Counted from the first letter of the stretch, positions 25,047 through 34,623 are shown. The stretch is 45,431 nucleotides of DNA from Paraburkholderia sp. CNPSo 3274 (GCF_024206475.1 NZ_JAMBPR010000072.1:1-45431); one strand, 5' to 3'. A program made the numbers and translations. Notes: generated from the sequence alone by a model not told the origin.

Positions 25047-26282
25047 ATGAACATTCCTGCCGCAATCAACACGACATCTGTCCTATTATACGCGTCACTT
25101 TCGGCCATCTATAAAAGCGCGCAGGTTCTTCACACTCTGCCGACTAGCGGCCCACCTGCATGCATCAAGATATCCGACACCGAGTATTTGCCGGACATCG
25201 ACATCATCGTCCCGTGCTATAACGAAAACCCAGAAACGCTACGGGCGTGTCTCGACTCGATTGGCGCCCAGGATTACGCGGGCGCCATCAGGGTTCACGT
25301 GGTCGATGATGGATCCGCCAACCGCGATGCGTTGAACGTGGTGTATCGGGAGCACGAGCATGATCCGCGATTCAATGTCCTGCTTCTTCCACAGAATGTG
25401 GGAAAGCGCAAAGCGCAAATCGCCGCGATACGTTCTTCGACCTCAGAGCTCATACTTAACGTAGACTCGGACACCACTCTGGCGCCGGACGCAGTAAAGA
25501 AACTCGTGCTGACAATGAGCGACCCATCGGTCGGTGCAGCCATGGGTCAATTGGTAGCCAGCAATCGCCGCGACACGTGGCTGACCCGCCTGATCGATAT
25601 GGAATACTGGCTTGCGTGCAACGAGGAGCGCGCGGCTCAAGCGCGCTTTGGCGCTGTGATGTGCTGCTGCGGACCGTGTGCAATATACCGGCGCACAGCG
25701 CTTCTTCTGCTGCTGGACCAGTACGAAACGCAAATGTTCCGGGGCAAGCGCAGCGATTTCGGCGAAGATCGCCATCTGACAATTCTCATGCTCGCGGCGG
25801 GCTATCGGACGGAGTACGTTCGAGATGCAGTCGCCGCGACCGTGGTTCCAGATAAGCTGCGACCGTACCTGCGCCAGCAATTGCGCTGGGCGCGCAGCAC
25901 CTATCGTGACACCCTGCTCGCCCTTCGCCTTTTGCCTCGTCTTGACCGCTACCTAACTCTTGATGTGGTAGCGCAGAACATTGGCTCTCTGCTGCTCGCC
26001 ATTTCAATGATCTCCGGCTTTCTGCAGATCGTGCTCACAGCCACAGCTCCTTGGCAGGCAGGCTTCGTTATTGCTTCAATGACGATGGTCCGCTGCTCCG
26101 TTGCTGCCATTCGCGCCCAGGAGCTTCGATTTCTTGGATTTTCAGTGCACACACTCATCAATCTTTTGCTGCTGCTTCCTGTAAAGGCATACGCTCTATG
26201 TACCTTGGACAACAGTGACTGGCTTTCCCGCAGTTCTGCCGTCAAAGACCGCGGCGAGCACCGTGTTCCCAAGAGCGAGTAA
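25047..26282 (+). CDS. nodC: NodC N-acetylglucosaminyltransferase (chitin oligomer synthase)
   Basis: 411 residues. A GT2 membrane enzyme that makes the beta-1,4 GlcNAc backbone of Nod factors. N-terminal membrane segment (SVLLYASLSAIY), then VDIIVPCYNENPETL type nucleotide-binding start, VVDDGSANR, LNVDSDTT, GPCAIYRRTALL, DFGEDRHLT (catalytic Asp) and QQLRWARST (QxxRW), followed by two or three C-terminal membrane helices from about residue 310. The start MNIPAAINTTSV at 25047 is where homologues begin, though no clear ribosome site precedes it and the frame is open to a TTG at 24933. Confidence 0.95.
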   Translation: MNIPAAINTTSVLLYASLSAIYKSAQVLHTLPTSGPPACIKISDTEYLPDIDIIVPCYNENPETLRACLDSIGAQDYAGAIRVHVVDDGSANRDALNVVYREHEHDPRFNVLLLPQNVGKRKAQIAAIRSSTSELILNVDSDTTLAPDAVKKLVLTMSDPSVGAAMGQLVASNRRDTWLTRLIDMEYWLACNEERAAQARFGAVMCCCGPCAIYRRTALLLLLDQYETQMFRGKRSDFGEDRHLTILMLAAGYRTEYVRDAVAATVVPDKLRPYLRQQLRWARSTYRDTLLALRLLPRLDRYLTLDVVAQNIGSLLLAISMISGFLQIVLTATAPWQAGFVIASMTMVRCSVAAIRAQELRFLGFSVHTLINLLLLLPVKAYALCTLDNSDWLSRSSAVKDRGEHRVPKSE

Positions 26283-26346
26283 TGCGTAGCGTCGCGCGCG
26301 CTGCGGAATCTTCCTTAAACAGTGGTCTGTATACAGTTCTGGCTCC

Positions 26347-27261
26347 ATGTCTAATGCAACGATCACCTTCTCGAGTGTAAGGAAATCCTACGGCGGTAAG
26401 CTTGCTGTCGATGGATTGTCCTTCCGTGTGGAACCCGGCGAGTGCTTCGGTCTGCTCGGGCCTAATGGTGCCGGCAAAAGCACTACCACGCGAATGGTGC
26501 TGGGTATGGCGCTGCCTGACGCAGGCGTGATTACCGTCCTCGGAGAACCGGTGCCAGCGCGGGCACGCCTGGCGCGCAGGCGCATAGGTGTCGTTCCGCA
26601 ATTCGACAACCTGGAGCCAGGTTTTAGTGTGAGCGAGAACCTGCAGCTCTTCGGGCGCTACTTTGGGATGAGCACAGGCGAAATCGAGGCGGTGGTTCCA
26701 TCCTTGCTGCAGTTCGCACGCCTCGAGGACAGGGCTCACGCACGCGTCACCGAGTTATCGGGCGGGATGAAGCGCCGCCTAACCATTGCACGCGCGCTCA
26801 TCAACGATCCGCAACTTATTGTCATGGACGAACCGACGACTGGGCTAGATCCGCATGCGCGCCACCTCATCTGGGATCGATTGCGCTGTTTACTCGCACG
26901 CGGCAAAACAATTCTTCTCACTACTCATTTCATGGAAGAGGCAGAGCGATTGTGCGATCGGCTATGTGTAATCGACAGAGGACGCACCATTGCTGAGGGG
27001 GCACCTGATGCATTAATCCACGAGCAGATTGGAAGTCACGTTCTCGAGATATATGGCGGCAACCCACATGAACTCAAAACGCTGCTGATGCCGTTTGCGC
27101 AGCGTACAGAGGTAAGCGGTGATGCACTGTTCTGCTACACGGCCGATCCACAACAGGTGTGCACGCAACTGCGCGAGCGCACAGGTCTGCGTATTGTGCA
27201 ACGTCCCGCGAACCTGGAGGACGTTTTTCTTCGGCTGACCGGACGAGAAATGAAGGATTGA
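26347..27261 (+). CDS. nodI: NodI, ATPase of Nod factor ABC exporter
   Basis: 304 residues. Cytoplasmic ATP-binding subunit that works with NodJ to export lipochitooligosaccharides. Walker A GPNGAGKST (about 37-45), signature LSGGMKRR, Walker B LIVMDEPTTGLD and the switch region LLTTHFMEEAERLCDRLCVID. Followed by nodJ after 3 bases. Confidence 0.95.
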   Translation: MSNATITFSSVRKSYGGKLAVDGLSFRVEPGECFGLLGPNGAGKSTTTRMVLGMALPDAGVITVLGEPVPARARLARRRIGVVPQFDNLEPGFSVSENLQLFGRYFGMSTGEIEAVVPSLLQFARLEDRAHARVTELSGGMKRRLTIARALINDPQLIVMDEPTTGLDPHARHLIWDRLRCLLARGKTILLTTHFMEEAERLCDRLCVIDRGRTIAEGAPDALIHEQIGSHVLEIYGGNPHELKTLLMPFAQRTEVSGDALFCYTADPQQVCTQLRERTGLRIVQRPANLEDVFLRLTGREMKD

Positions 27262-27264
27262 ATA

Positions 27265-28053
27265 ATGCGCGAAGAGTTTATGATTGCCCTACCCGGCAAC
27301 GCTTGGAACTGGCGCACTGTATGGCGGCGCAATTATCTGGCGTGGAGAAAAGCGGCACTTATCTCCCTTCTCGGCAACCTGGCGGACCCGATGATGTACC
27401 TGTTTGGTCTCGGCTTCGGCGTCGGAATAATGATAGGTCACATCGACGGCGCTCCTTACATTGCGTTCCTAGCGGCTGGAATGGTTGCGACAAGCGCCAT
27501 GACCTCAGCGACTTTTGAAACGATTTACGCTGCCTTCGCTCGCATGCAAGTTCAGCGCATGTGGGAAGCCGTGCTCTGCACCCAACTGACAATTGGCGAT
27601 GTTATTCTTGGCGAATTGGCATGGGCCGCTACAAAAGCCCTTCTCGCGGGCTCCGCCGTGATGGTGGTTGCGGCGACGCTCGGTTACGCGGCGTTTTCGA
27701 GCATCGTATCTGTGATCCCTGTCGTTTTTCTCACTGGCCTCGCTTTCGCGAGCGTGGCAATGGTACTCGTCGCAATCGCGCCGAGTTATGACTATTTCGT
27801 TTTCTACCAGACGCTTGTGCTTACGCCCATGTTGTTCCTGAGTGGTGTCGTCTTCCCTGTGCGCCAACTGCCTGCCGCGCTTCAATACCTTGCACAGTTC
27901 CTGCCGCTTGCCCACTCCGTTGAATTGATCCGTCCGGCGATGCTTGCACGTCCGGTCGGCGACATGGGGCTGCATCTTTGCGTGCTTTGTGTCTACACAA
28001 TACTGCCGTTCTTCCTGTCTGCGACACTGGTCCGCCGCCGCCTGATGTCTTGA
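27265..28053 (+). CDS. nodJ: NodJ, permease of Nod factor ABC exporter
   Basis: 262 residues with about six membrane helices of the ABC-2 type (for example LLGNLADPMMYLFGLGFGVG, MLFLSGVVFPVRQLP followed by LQYLAQFLPLAHSVELIRP). Inner-membrane partner of NodI. The VFPVRQLPAALQ and LPLAHSVELIRP sequences are characteristic of NodJ. Confidence 0.94.
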   Translation: MREEFMIALPGNAWNWRTVWRRNYLAWRKAALISLLGNLADPMMYLFGLGFGVGIMIGHIDGAPYIAFLAAGMVATSAMTSATFETIYAAFARMQVQRMWEAVLCTQLTIGDVILGELAWAATKALLAGSAVMVVAATLGYAAFSSIVSVIPVVFLTGLAFASVAMVLVAIAPSYDYFVFYQTLVLTPMLFLSGVVFPVRQLPAALQYLAQFLPLAHSVELIRPAMLARPVGDMGLHLCVLCVYTILPFFLSATLVRRRLMS

Positions 28054-28139
28054 CGCTGACGGCGTTGCGCCTCAGAAGCAGTCTTGTGATAAGCGTCGGA
28101 CTGGGGCTACATCCGAACCACCGCTTTCAACCTAATTAA

Positions 28140-28892
28140 ATGCACGCCATGACCCACTTCATGCCGAAAACTCAGCCATTCGTGATTCTCGGGATGCCCA
28201 GAACCGGCACTCACTATCTGGAAGAACTGCTGAATGCTCATCCGAACGTTTTGAGCAATGGCGAGTTGCTCAACACCCACGACACCAATTGGCCTGACAC
28301 CAACCGGTTTAGGTGCAGCAATCGGGAACTTCTCGAACTTGCCTATCTTCGCTATCCGGTCCAAAAGGGAAAGGCGTACGCCACGCATATCGGTTGCAAG
28401 ATCAATCAGCCGCAATTTCTGGAACGCCCCGGGTTCTTTGAAGAATTGGCACGGTGGCCATGCCTGAAGGCGATGCTTGTAGTCCGCAGGAATACGCTGG
28501 AATCTCTGCGATCCCTGGTGCAAGCGAGACAAAGTGGTGAATGGCTGAAGTACGGTTCGGACAATGGATCAGCTCCGCCTCCGCAGGTCGCGTTGACTAT
28601 TGAATTATGCGAAGCCTACTTCAAAGCTGCAGACGATTTTCATCGTCAAGTCGTCGACTCTTTTGCGCCAGAGAATCTGCTTTCAATAGACTATGAAAAC
28701 CTCCTCGATGACCCCGCCCGATGCATGGAAGCGGTGCAGACGTTCCTTGGGACTTCCGTGCATCCCTGCTCTCACAGGACGGCGCTTCAAAGGCAGGAAG
28801 TACGGCCTCTGGAGCAAACCGTACTCAACTTCGACGAGTTGAAAGGTCACTTCAGTCGCGGGCACTATGAGAGATTTTTTGAAACAGCGTGA
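28140..28892 (+). CDS. nodH: NodH Nod factor sulfotransferase
   Basis: 250 residues. It transfers sulfate from PAPS to the reducing end of the Nod factor. The 5'-phosphosulfate-binding loop is in ILGMPRTGTHYLEELLN (about 16-32), with HPNVLSNGELLNTHDTNWPD and the downstream VVRRNTLESLRSLVQARQ matching NodH closely. EQTVLNFDELKGHFSRGHYERFFE is the usual tail. It predicts sulfated Nod factors and fits with the APS kinase gene at 32226. Confidence 0.93.
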   Translation: MHAMTHFMPKTQPFVILGMPRTGTHYLEELLNAHPNVLSNGELLNTHDTNWPDTNRFRCSNRELLELAYLRYPVQKGKAYATHIGCKINQPQFLERPGFFEELARWPCLKAMLVVRRNTLESLRSLVQARQSGEWLKYGSDNGSAPPPQVALTIELCEAYFKAADDFHRQVVDSFAPENLLSIDYENLLDDPARCMEAVQTFLGTSVHPCSHRTALQRQEVRPLEQTVLNFDELKGHFSRGHYERFFETA

Positions 28893-28962
28893 GATGGACT
28901 TTCTCGTGATCGCATGACCCATGTTCGCCCATGTTCATTTCCATAGAAACAGCACCAAATCT

Positions 28963-29005
28963 ATCCTTCTAACAAGTCTGCTATCTAAAGATTCATTTTA
29001 CGATC
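28963..29005 (+). promoter_or_regulatory. Degenerate nod-box-like sequence upstream of nodA
   Basis: The 3' half reads ATCTAAAGATTCATTTTACG (28983-29002) followed by ATC, close to the nod box end ATC-N-AAACAATC-R-ATTTTACC-AATC but with two single-base gaps; an ATCC lies at the expected 5' end. It sits about 105 bases before nodA, where alpha-rhizobia carry a nod box. Confidence 0.4.
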
Positions 29006-29110
29006 TTTGCGTTTCCTACTGGCGCAAAATCCAGAATGCGATGCTTCCGCCTTCTGGGCAATCGCACGCCACGGGTTGCGCGTAAACGCAACTGAACAAG
29101 GTAACTTTCC

Positions 29111-29701
29111 ATGTCCTCAAAGGTGCAGTGGAAACTGTGCTGGGAGAATGAGCTCCAGCTTTCCGATCATCTCGAATTGGCCCAGTTTTTCCGGATAACG
29201 TATGGTCCAACCGGACCGTTCAATGCAAAGCCGTTCGACGGCGGTCGAAGTTGGGCCGGGGCGAGGCCCGAACTCCGCGCCATTGCCTACGATTCGCAAG
29301 GTGTGGCGGCGCACATGGGTTCGTTGCGCCGCTTCATCAAGGTTGGCGCAACCGACGTGCTGGTGGCGGAACTGGGTCTGTATGGAGTGCGGCCAGACCT
29401 AGAGGGGCTCGGAATCAGCCAATCCATTCGCGCGATGTATCCTGTATTGCAGGAGCTTCGCGTGCCATTCGCATTCGGCACCGTCCGCCATGCTTTGAAG
29501 AACCACTTCACCAGGTTATGTCGACATGGAATGGGAACGATCATCTCGGGGGTTCGCGTCCGTTCAACGCTTCCCAACGTTCACCTCGATTTGCCGGCAA
29601 CACGTGTTGAAGATGTACTGGCGGTGATTATGCCGATTGATAGGGGTATGAGTGAGTGGCCGCACGGGACTGAAATCGAACGCAATGGCCCTGAGCTATG
29701 A
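29111..29701 (+). CDS. nodA: NodA N-acyltransferase
   Basis: 196 residues. It transfers a fatty acyl chain to the amino group exposed by NodB, the last step of the core lipochitooligosaccharide. Landmarks: VQWKLCWENELQLSDHLELAQFFRITYGPTGPFNA (start region), GGRSWAGARPELRAIAYD, AELGLYGVRPDLEGLGI and FAFGTVRHALKNHFTRLCR. A start codon preceded by AAGGTAAC. It lies in the middle of the operon behind nodH, separated from nodB and nodC. Confidence 0.95.
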   Translation: MSSKVQWKLCWENELQLSDHLELAQFFRITYGPTGPFNAKPFDGGRSWAGARPELRAIAYDSQGVAAHMGSLRRFIKVGATDVLVAELGLYGVRPDLEGLGISQSIRAMYPVLQELRVPFAFGTVRHALKNHFTRLCRHGMGTIISGVRVRSTLPNVHLDLPATRVEDVLAVIMPIDRGMSEWPHGTEIERNGPEL

Positions 29702-29786
29702 CTCGCCTGCATCTGACCGGACATGCGGTCAGCGCCTCGATCTGTCCTGCAACGAGATTTGAACGCACACTCTCAGGTAAGCTAAA

Positions 29787-30416
29787 TTGAAAAACGTAAC
29801 GCATTTTGACTTGTTGCGTCGGGAGTTGGACGCGGACGATCCGTGGCAACTGGACAGTAATCCGTTCGAGCATGAGCGTCATATGCACATGCTTCGATTA
29901 TCGCTCTCTAAAGGTCCCGTTGCCCATGCTCTTGAGGTCGGATGTGCCGGCGGCGCGTTCACAGAGAAATTGGCGCCATACTGTCAGCGGCTCACCGTGA
30001 TGGATGTGATGCCGCAAGCGCTTGCGAGGACACGCAAGCGGCTAAATTACCCGCCAAACGTGAACTGGATCGTTGCAGACGTCCAGCACTTTTCCAGCGC
30101 AGAGCGGTTCGAACTGATCGTAGTCGCGGAGGTTTTCTACTATCTCGCCGACATCGCCGAAGTGCGGGATGCTATCCGCAAACTGGCATGCGTACTCGCG
30201 CCTGACGGCCAGTTGATATTCGGTTCAGCGCGTGACGCCAATTGTCGACGCTGGGGACATATTGCTGGTGCTGAAACGGTGCTGAAGATGCTAAACGAAC
30301 GGTTCACCGAGATTGAGCGAGTCGAGTGCGTCGGCCAGTCGTCCAATGAGGATTGCCTGCTCGCACGCTTCCAGAACGCAGTGCATTTTTCCCATCAATC
30401 AGATTTCCCTTGCTAG
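29787..30416 (+). CDS. nodS: NodS N-methyltransferase
   Basis: 209 residues. SAM-dependent methyltransferase that N-methylates the deacetylated terminal glucosamine of the Nod factor. SAM-binding motif I ALEVGCAGGAFTEKLAPYC (about 49-67), then VMDVMPQALAR, and the C-terminal FGSARDANCRRWGHIAGAETV typical of NodS. The start is a TTG at 29787 with AGGTAA 8 bases upstream, giving MKNVTHFDLLRRELDADDPW, which aligns with the beginning of known NodS proteins. Confidence 0.92.
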   Translation: MKNVTHFDLLRRELDADDPWQLDSNPFEHERHMHMLRLSLSKGPVAHALEVGCAGGAFTEKLAPYCQRLTVMDVMPQALARTRKRLNYPPNVNWIVADVQHFSSAERFELIVVAEVFYYLADIAEVRDAIRKLACVLAPDGQLIFGSARDANCRRWGHIAGAETVLKMLNERFTEIERVECVGQSSNEDCLLARFQNAVHFSHQSDFPC

Positions 30417-30429
30417 GGTGAAAGATACC

Positions 30430-32148
30430 ATGCGCATCTGTGGCCTCAAGCTGACACACGACGCAGCAATCGCCGTTGTCGAAGATGGAAAGCTCGTTTT
30501 TTGCATCGAACAGGAGAAGCGGGACAACAATCCGAGATATCACGATATACGGAACCTCGATGCAATTGAGACCGCATTAGCCGAGCACGGTCTACGGACT
30601 GACGACATCGACGAATTTGTGATCGACGGCTGGGACGGCGAAGTGACGTCGCAGTTTCAGGTGCTGAGCGGCCCCACCCCAATCGTCCTTGAGGGTGCCC
30701 CCTATACGGAACGAAAAAACGGCGATCTTCTGGCTTCGGTCGACGGCACCGGGCTGCTGATCGGTGGCAAGTCATATCGGTACACGAGCTACCCTCACGT
30801 GTCCGGCCATGTCGCCGCCGCATACTGCACGAGTCCGTTCGCACAACTTGGGCAACCTGCGTTATGCCTGGTGTGGGATGGCGGCATGGTGCCACGGTTG
30901 TACCATGTAGGACGCGACGACGTGCGGCTCATTGACCAGCTGTTCCCCATCATCGGTCAAATGTATGCGGCGGCCGGACATCATTTCGGGCCGTACGCAA
31001 AGGCGGCGGGTGCGGAGTGGGACCTGGGAGTGGCCGGAAAGCTAATGGCATACATCGCCTTGGGGTCAGTCGACGAAGAAATCGTTGCTATATTTCGCCA
31101 TCTTTACCTTGAACGCTTTGCAGGCGACACAGAACTTGCGCGAAACTATCGCCAGAATCTCCACCTTCCGAGTACATCGCTCGCAGCGATACGCAATTTC
31201 TTCCGCGCATGCGTGCCGGAGCTGCAGGCTAAACCTCCCGAAGACGTACTCGCCTCTTTCCATACTTTCCTCGAGCGCCTACTCGTCCGCGAAATGGAAA
31301 AGGCTCTGCGGCGCCATTGTATTCCTGGGCCGCGCAACCTGTGCATATCCGGCGGATGCGGACTCAATATCAAATGGAACAGTGCATTACGCGCAAGTGG
31401 CTTGTTCGATGCTACCTGGATTCCGCCCTTTCCGAACGACAGCGGTTCGGCGATCGGCACCGCATGCTGCGCAATAGCCGCGAACGAGGGCTTCATGCCG
31501 TTAGAGTGGTCGGTATATAGCGGCCCCGCAATGAAAACGGGCAACCGAGCGGCCGGCTGGTCGGCGTCACCTTGTTCCCTAGCTGAACTTGCACATATTC
31601 TCGCCGAAAATAGGCCCGTCGTTTTCCTTGCCGGACGCGCCGAGCTGGGCCCCCGAGCACTTGGGGCGAGAAGTATTCTCGCCGCTGCGACTTCGCCGAG
31701 CATGAAGGCTCTTCTCAACGATGTCAAGCATCGGGAATATTTCCGTCCTGTGGCGCCCATATGTCTTGAAGACCGGGCGCCTGCTGTATTTCTCCCAGGC
31801 ACTCCAGATCCCTACATGCTGTTCGATCATCAAACACGCGACGAATGGCGGGACAGGATACCTGCCGTCGTGCATCTCGATGGTTCTGCGCGATTGCAGA
31901 CCATTGCAAGGTCATCCGAACACCCTGTAGCGCAGTTGCTAATCGAATACGAGAAGCTCACAGGCCTTCCCTTGCTGTGCAACACCAGCGCCAACCACCT
32001 GGGACGAGGCTTTTTCCCCGATGCTGCGTCGGCGTGTGAATGGGGAGGTGTCGAACACGTTTGGTGCAATGGTCTTCTATTCACCAAGACATGCAGAAAC
32101 GAGATATCGGCGTCAGTCGACGAGCCGAAATCTTTTCGGGTTGCATGA
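30430..32148 (+). CDS. nodU: NodU carbamoyltransferase
   Basis: 572 residues. It adds a carbamoyl group to the non-reducing end of the Nod factor. The N-terminal Kae1-like domain (ICGLKLTHDAAIAVVEDGKLVFCIEQEKR) and the C-terminal carbamoylphosphate domain with RAELGPRALGARSILAA and FRPVAPICLEDRA are both complete. The ATG at 30430 is the standard NodU start; the frame reaches back into nodS without homology. 13 bases after nodS. Confidence 0.95.
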   Translation: MRICGLKLTHDAAIAVVEDGKLVFCIEQEKRDNNPRYHDIRNLDAIETALAEHGLRTDDIDEFVIDGWDGEVTSQFQVLSGPTPIVLEGAPYTERKNGDLLASVDGTGLLIGGKSYRYTSYPHVSGHVAAAYCTSPFAQLGQPALCLVWDGGMVPRLYHVGRDDVRLIDQLFPIIGQMYAAAGHHFGPYAKAAGAEWDLGVAGKLMAYIALGSVDEEIVAIFRHLYLERFAGDTELARNYRQNLHLPSTSLAAIRNFFRACVPELQAKPPEDVLASFHTFLERLLVREMEKALRRHCIPGPRNLCISGGCGLNIKWNSALRASGLFDATWIPPFPNDSGSAIGTACCAIAANEGFMPLEWSVYSGPAMKTGNRAAGWSASPCSLAELAHILAENRPVVFLAGRAELGPRALGARSILAAATSPSMKALLNDVKHREYFRPVAPICLEDRAPAVFLPGTPDPYMLFDHQTRDEWRDRIPAVVHLDGSARLQTIARSSEHPVAQLLIEYEKLTGLPLLCNTSANHLGRGFFPDAASACEWGGVEHVWCNGLLFTKTCRNEISASVDEPKSFRVA

Positions 32149-32225
32149 ATTGGGATCTTCACCGCAATGCCGCAACAAGTGAGCGCAAGCTCATACCCCG
32201 ACCGCACCGATCTAAGTAGGCAAGT

Positions 32226-32843
32226 ATGGCGAATGAGCCTTCGACTTCAGAGTTGTATGCGCACGGCTTCCGGGTTCCCCCGGAGGCAAGAGCACGCTTG
32301 CTTCGGCAAACACCGGCCATTCTCTGGTTTACCGGCCTATCAGCCGCGGGAAAGTCGGCTATTGCTGACACCGTGGAGGCGCGTCTCCATACAGCCGGCC
32401 GACTCACCTACATTCTTGACGGCGACTCCGTCAGGCTTGGTCTATGCAAAGACCTTGGCTTTACCGATGCAGACCGTCACGAGAACGTACGGCGCGTCGC
32501 GGAGGTCGCAAAATTATTGGCCGACGCCGGCATCGTAGTGTTGGTATGCCTCATCTCGCCGTTCCGCCGCGATAGGGAACTCGCCCGGTCTACGGCGGGC
32601 AGCCATAATTTCGCCGAAATCCATGTTCACGCGAGTTTAGCCGCGGCGGAGGCCCGTGACCCTAAAGGGTTGTATCGGCTGGCAAGGCGCGGCGCAATCC
32701 AGCGCTTCACTGGCATCGACTCCCCGTATGAGGAGCCGACAGATCCAGACGTCTTGATTGACACATGTTGTAAGTCCGTCGACGAAGGTGCCGATATGGT
32801 CCTGAATTGGCTCCACAGTTCTGACCGTTGCCATCATTCGTGA
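32226..32843 (+). CDS. Adenylylsulfate (APS) kinase, NodQ C-terminal-like
   Basis: 205 residues. It phosphorylates APS to PAPS, the sulfate donor used by NodH. P-loop FTGLSAAGKSAIAD (about 35-48), LDGDSVRLGLCKDLGFTDADRHENVRRVAEVAKLL and ISPFRRDRELAR are the APS kinase motifs. In alpha-rhizobial NodQ this domain is the C-terminal part of a fusion with the GTPase subunit of ATP sulfurylase; here the kinase stands alone, and neither the GTPase (CysN) nor CysD/NodP is in the window. Beta-rhizobial annotations often call this gene nodQ. It is the last gene of the nod run, 77 bases after nodU. Confidence 0.9.
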   Translation: MANEPSTSELYAHGFRVPPEARARLLRQTPAILWFTGLSAAGKSAIADTVEARLHTAGRLTYILDGDSVRLGLCKDLGFTDADRHENVRRVAEVAKLLADAGIVVLVCLISPFRRDRELARSTAGSHNFAEIHVHASLAAAEARDPKGLYRLARRGAIQRFTGIDSPYEEPTDPDVLIDTCCKSVDEGADMVLNWLHSSDRCHHS

Positions 32844-33029
32844 TTGCATACACGCTTCGCAGCAACACCGTTGAACCAGGGGGAGTTCTGCATCCAAATA
32901 TTGACAACACTCATCGCTCACAAGCCAGGTAGATAGATGAATGACGAGGTCCATTGCAGCTCCGGTCGTGCACGTTTGCGTCCGCAATCTTGCGCGGCAG
33001 CTTTTCACTGCACAACAGGCCCGGTTGTC

Positions 33030-34529
33030 ATGCGTGCCGCAGTAATCGCTGGAGTGTTTCCACTGCTCGGCTCGCTGGCCAGCTGCACGGTCGGCCCCGA
33101 ATACCACCCTCCAGCGCCACCCACGATTCAGCGTTACACACCGACGCCTTTACCTGATCGCACGGCATCGTCGCAGGGCGAAGCGGGACTTGAGCAGCGG
33201 TTCGCGGCCGGCGGCGACCTGCCTGCTCAATGGTGGACGCTCTATCGCTGCGAGCCGCTCAACACGCTGATAAGCGAAGCACTTAAACACAGCCCAACGA
33301 TCGCAGCAGCCAGTGCCGCGCTACGCCGAGCCGCCGAGGATCTGCGCGCACAAGCAGGGAGCGCACTCTACCCATCTGTCGATGCCAAGCCCAACGCTCT
33401 ACGTGAAAAGCTGAACGGCGCGACGTTGGGGCAGCCCAACGTCAACAAAATACTGACTCTATACAACGCATCAGTAAGTGTTTCGTATGATCTGGATCTG
33501 TTTGGTGGTGTTCGGCGCGAGCTCGAATCGCTGGGCGCACAGGTCGATTTTGAGCGCTTTCAGCTGCAAGGCGCCTACCTCGCACTGTCGGCAAACATCG
33601 TCACGACTGCCGTCAAGGAAGCGTCGCTGCGTGAGCAGATCAGCGCGACCGAGAACATTGTGGCCGACGAGGAGACGCAGCTTGGCGTTCTGCGCAAGCA
33701 ATTCGAGTTCGGCGGTGTGGACCGGATTGCCGTGCTCGCGCAAGAGACGCTAGTCGCGCAAACACGGGCGACGCTACCGCTGCTGCGGCAGTCGCTTGAT
33801 CGGACTCGACACCAGCTTGCCGCGCTTTCGGGCAGATTACCGAGCGAAACAGGTGTGCCCGAATTCACGATGTCGATGTTCACGCTGCCGCAAACCTTGC
33901 CGGTCAGTCTGCCTTCCTCGCTGGTCCGGCAGCGGCCGGATATTTTGGCCGCCGATGCCGTGCTGCACCAGGCGAGCGCCGAGGTCGGAGTCGCCACGGC
34001 AAACCTCTATCCACAACTCATGCTCTCCGCGAATTACGGCCCGCAGTCTTTAACGCCGGCCGGCATGCTGAAGTATGCCGACATGATCTGGAACATCGGC
34101 GCGGGACTCACCCAACCAATATTCCATGGTGGGCAGTTGACCGCAAAGAAAAGGGCGGCGGAAGCCGCATTTGACGAGGCCAACGCGCGATATCGGCAAG
34201 TCGTGCTGCTCGCATTCGAAGATGTGGCGGATACATTGCGCGCACTCGATCACGACGCGGCTGCTCTTGCCGCGCAAACCGAAGCCTCGCGCGCGGCTAG
34301 CAGTTCACTGGATGTGACGCGCGGACAGTTTCGAGTCGGCGGACTCAGCTATCTGTCGCTGCTCGACGCACAGCGCCAATATCAGCAGGCCGTCGTGAAT
34401 CTCGCGCAGGCGCAAGCAGCTCGCTATGCAGATACAGCCGCGTTATTCCAGGCACTGGGTGGTAGTTGGTGGAATGACACGGCGTATGACGAGAAGGGGC
34501 ATGCCAACGCCGGTCTCCGCTCCCAGTGA
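33030..34529 (+). CDS. Outer-membrane efflux lipoprotein (NodT family, RND-type)
   Basis: 499 residues from the ATG at 33030. The first 19 residues form a lipoprotein signal peptide with lipobox LASC (MRAAVIAGVFPLLGSLASC), followed by TVGPEYHPPAPP, the standard opening of NodT-type factors. Two TolC-like repeats follow (for example VSVSYDLDLFGGVRRELES and NIGAGLTQPIFHGGQLTAKKRAAEAAFDEA). It forms the outer-membrane tunnel of the pump encoded by the next two genes. The frame opens at 32937, but that start would put 31 residues before the signal peptide. It lies 186 bases after the APS kinase on the same strand. Confidence 0.9.
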   Translation: MRAAVIAGVFPLLGSLASCTVGPEYHPPAPPTIQRYTPTPLPDRTASSQGEAGLEQRFAAGGDLPAQWWTLYRCEPLNTLISEALKHSPTIAAASAALRRAAEDLRAQAGSALYPSVDAKPNALREKLNGATLGQPNVNKILTLYNASVSVSYDLDLFGGVRRELESLGAQVDFERFQLQGAYLALSANIVTTAVKEASLREQISATENIVADEETQLGVLRKQFEFGGVDRIAVLAQETLVAQTRATLPLLRQSLDRTRHQLAALSGRLPSETGVPEFTMSMFTLPQTLPVSLPSSLVRQRPDILAADAVLHQASAEVGVATANLYPQLMLSANYGPQSLTPAGMLKYADMIWNIGAGLTQPIFHGGQLTAKKRAAEAAFDEANARYRQVVLLAFEDVADTLRALDHDAAALAAQTEASRAASSSLDVTRGQFRVGGLSYLSLLDAQRQYQQAVVNLAQAQAARYADTAALFQALGGSWWNDTAYDEKGHANAGLRSQ

Positions 34530-34623
34530 ATGCTCATGACGATTGCTGCGCGCTGCATACGTTTCCCGGGCAGCGCGCTAAAGACGCTCGTGCCTCGAGA
34601 GTTTGCCGTGCAAGGACACTACG

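Noticed and set aside
31146..31802. Long frame antisense to nodU
   Set aside because: Shadow of nodU; no motif or ribosome site.
32891..32936. Possible nod box in front of the efflux gene (ATCCAAATATTG then ATC about 20 bases on)
   Set aside because: Spacing is one base off and the ATTTTACC-AATC end is missing; matches at the level expected by chance.
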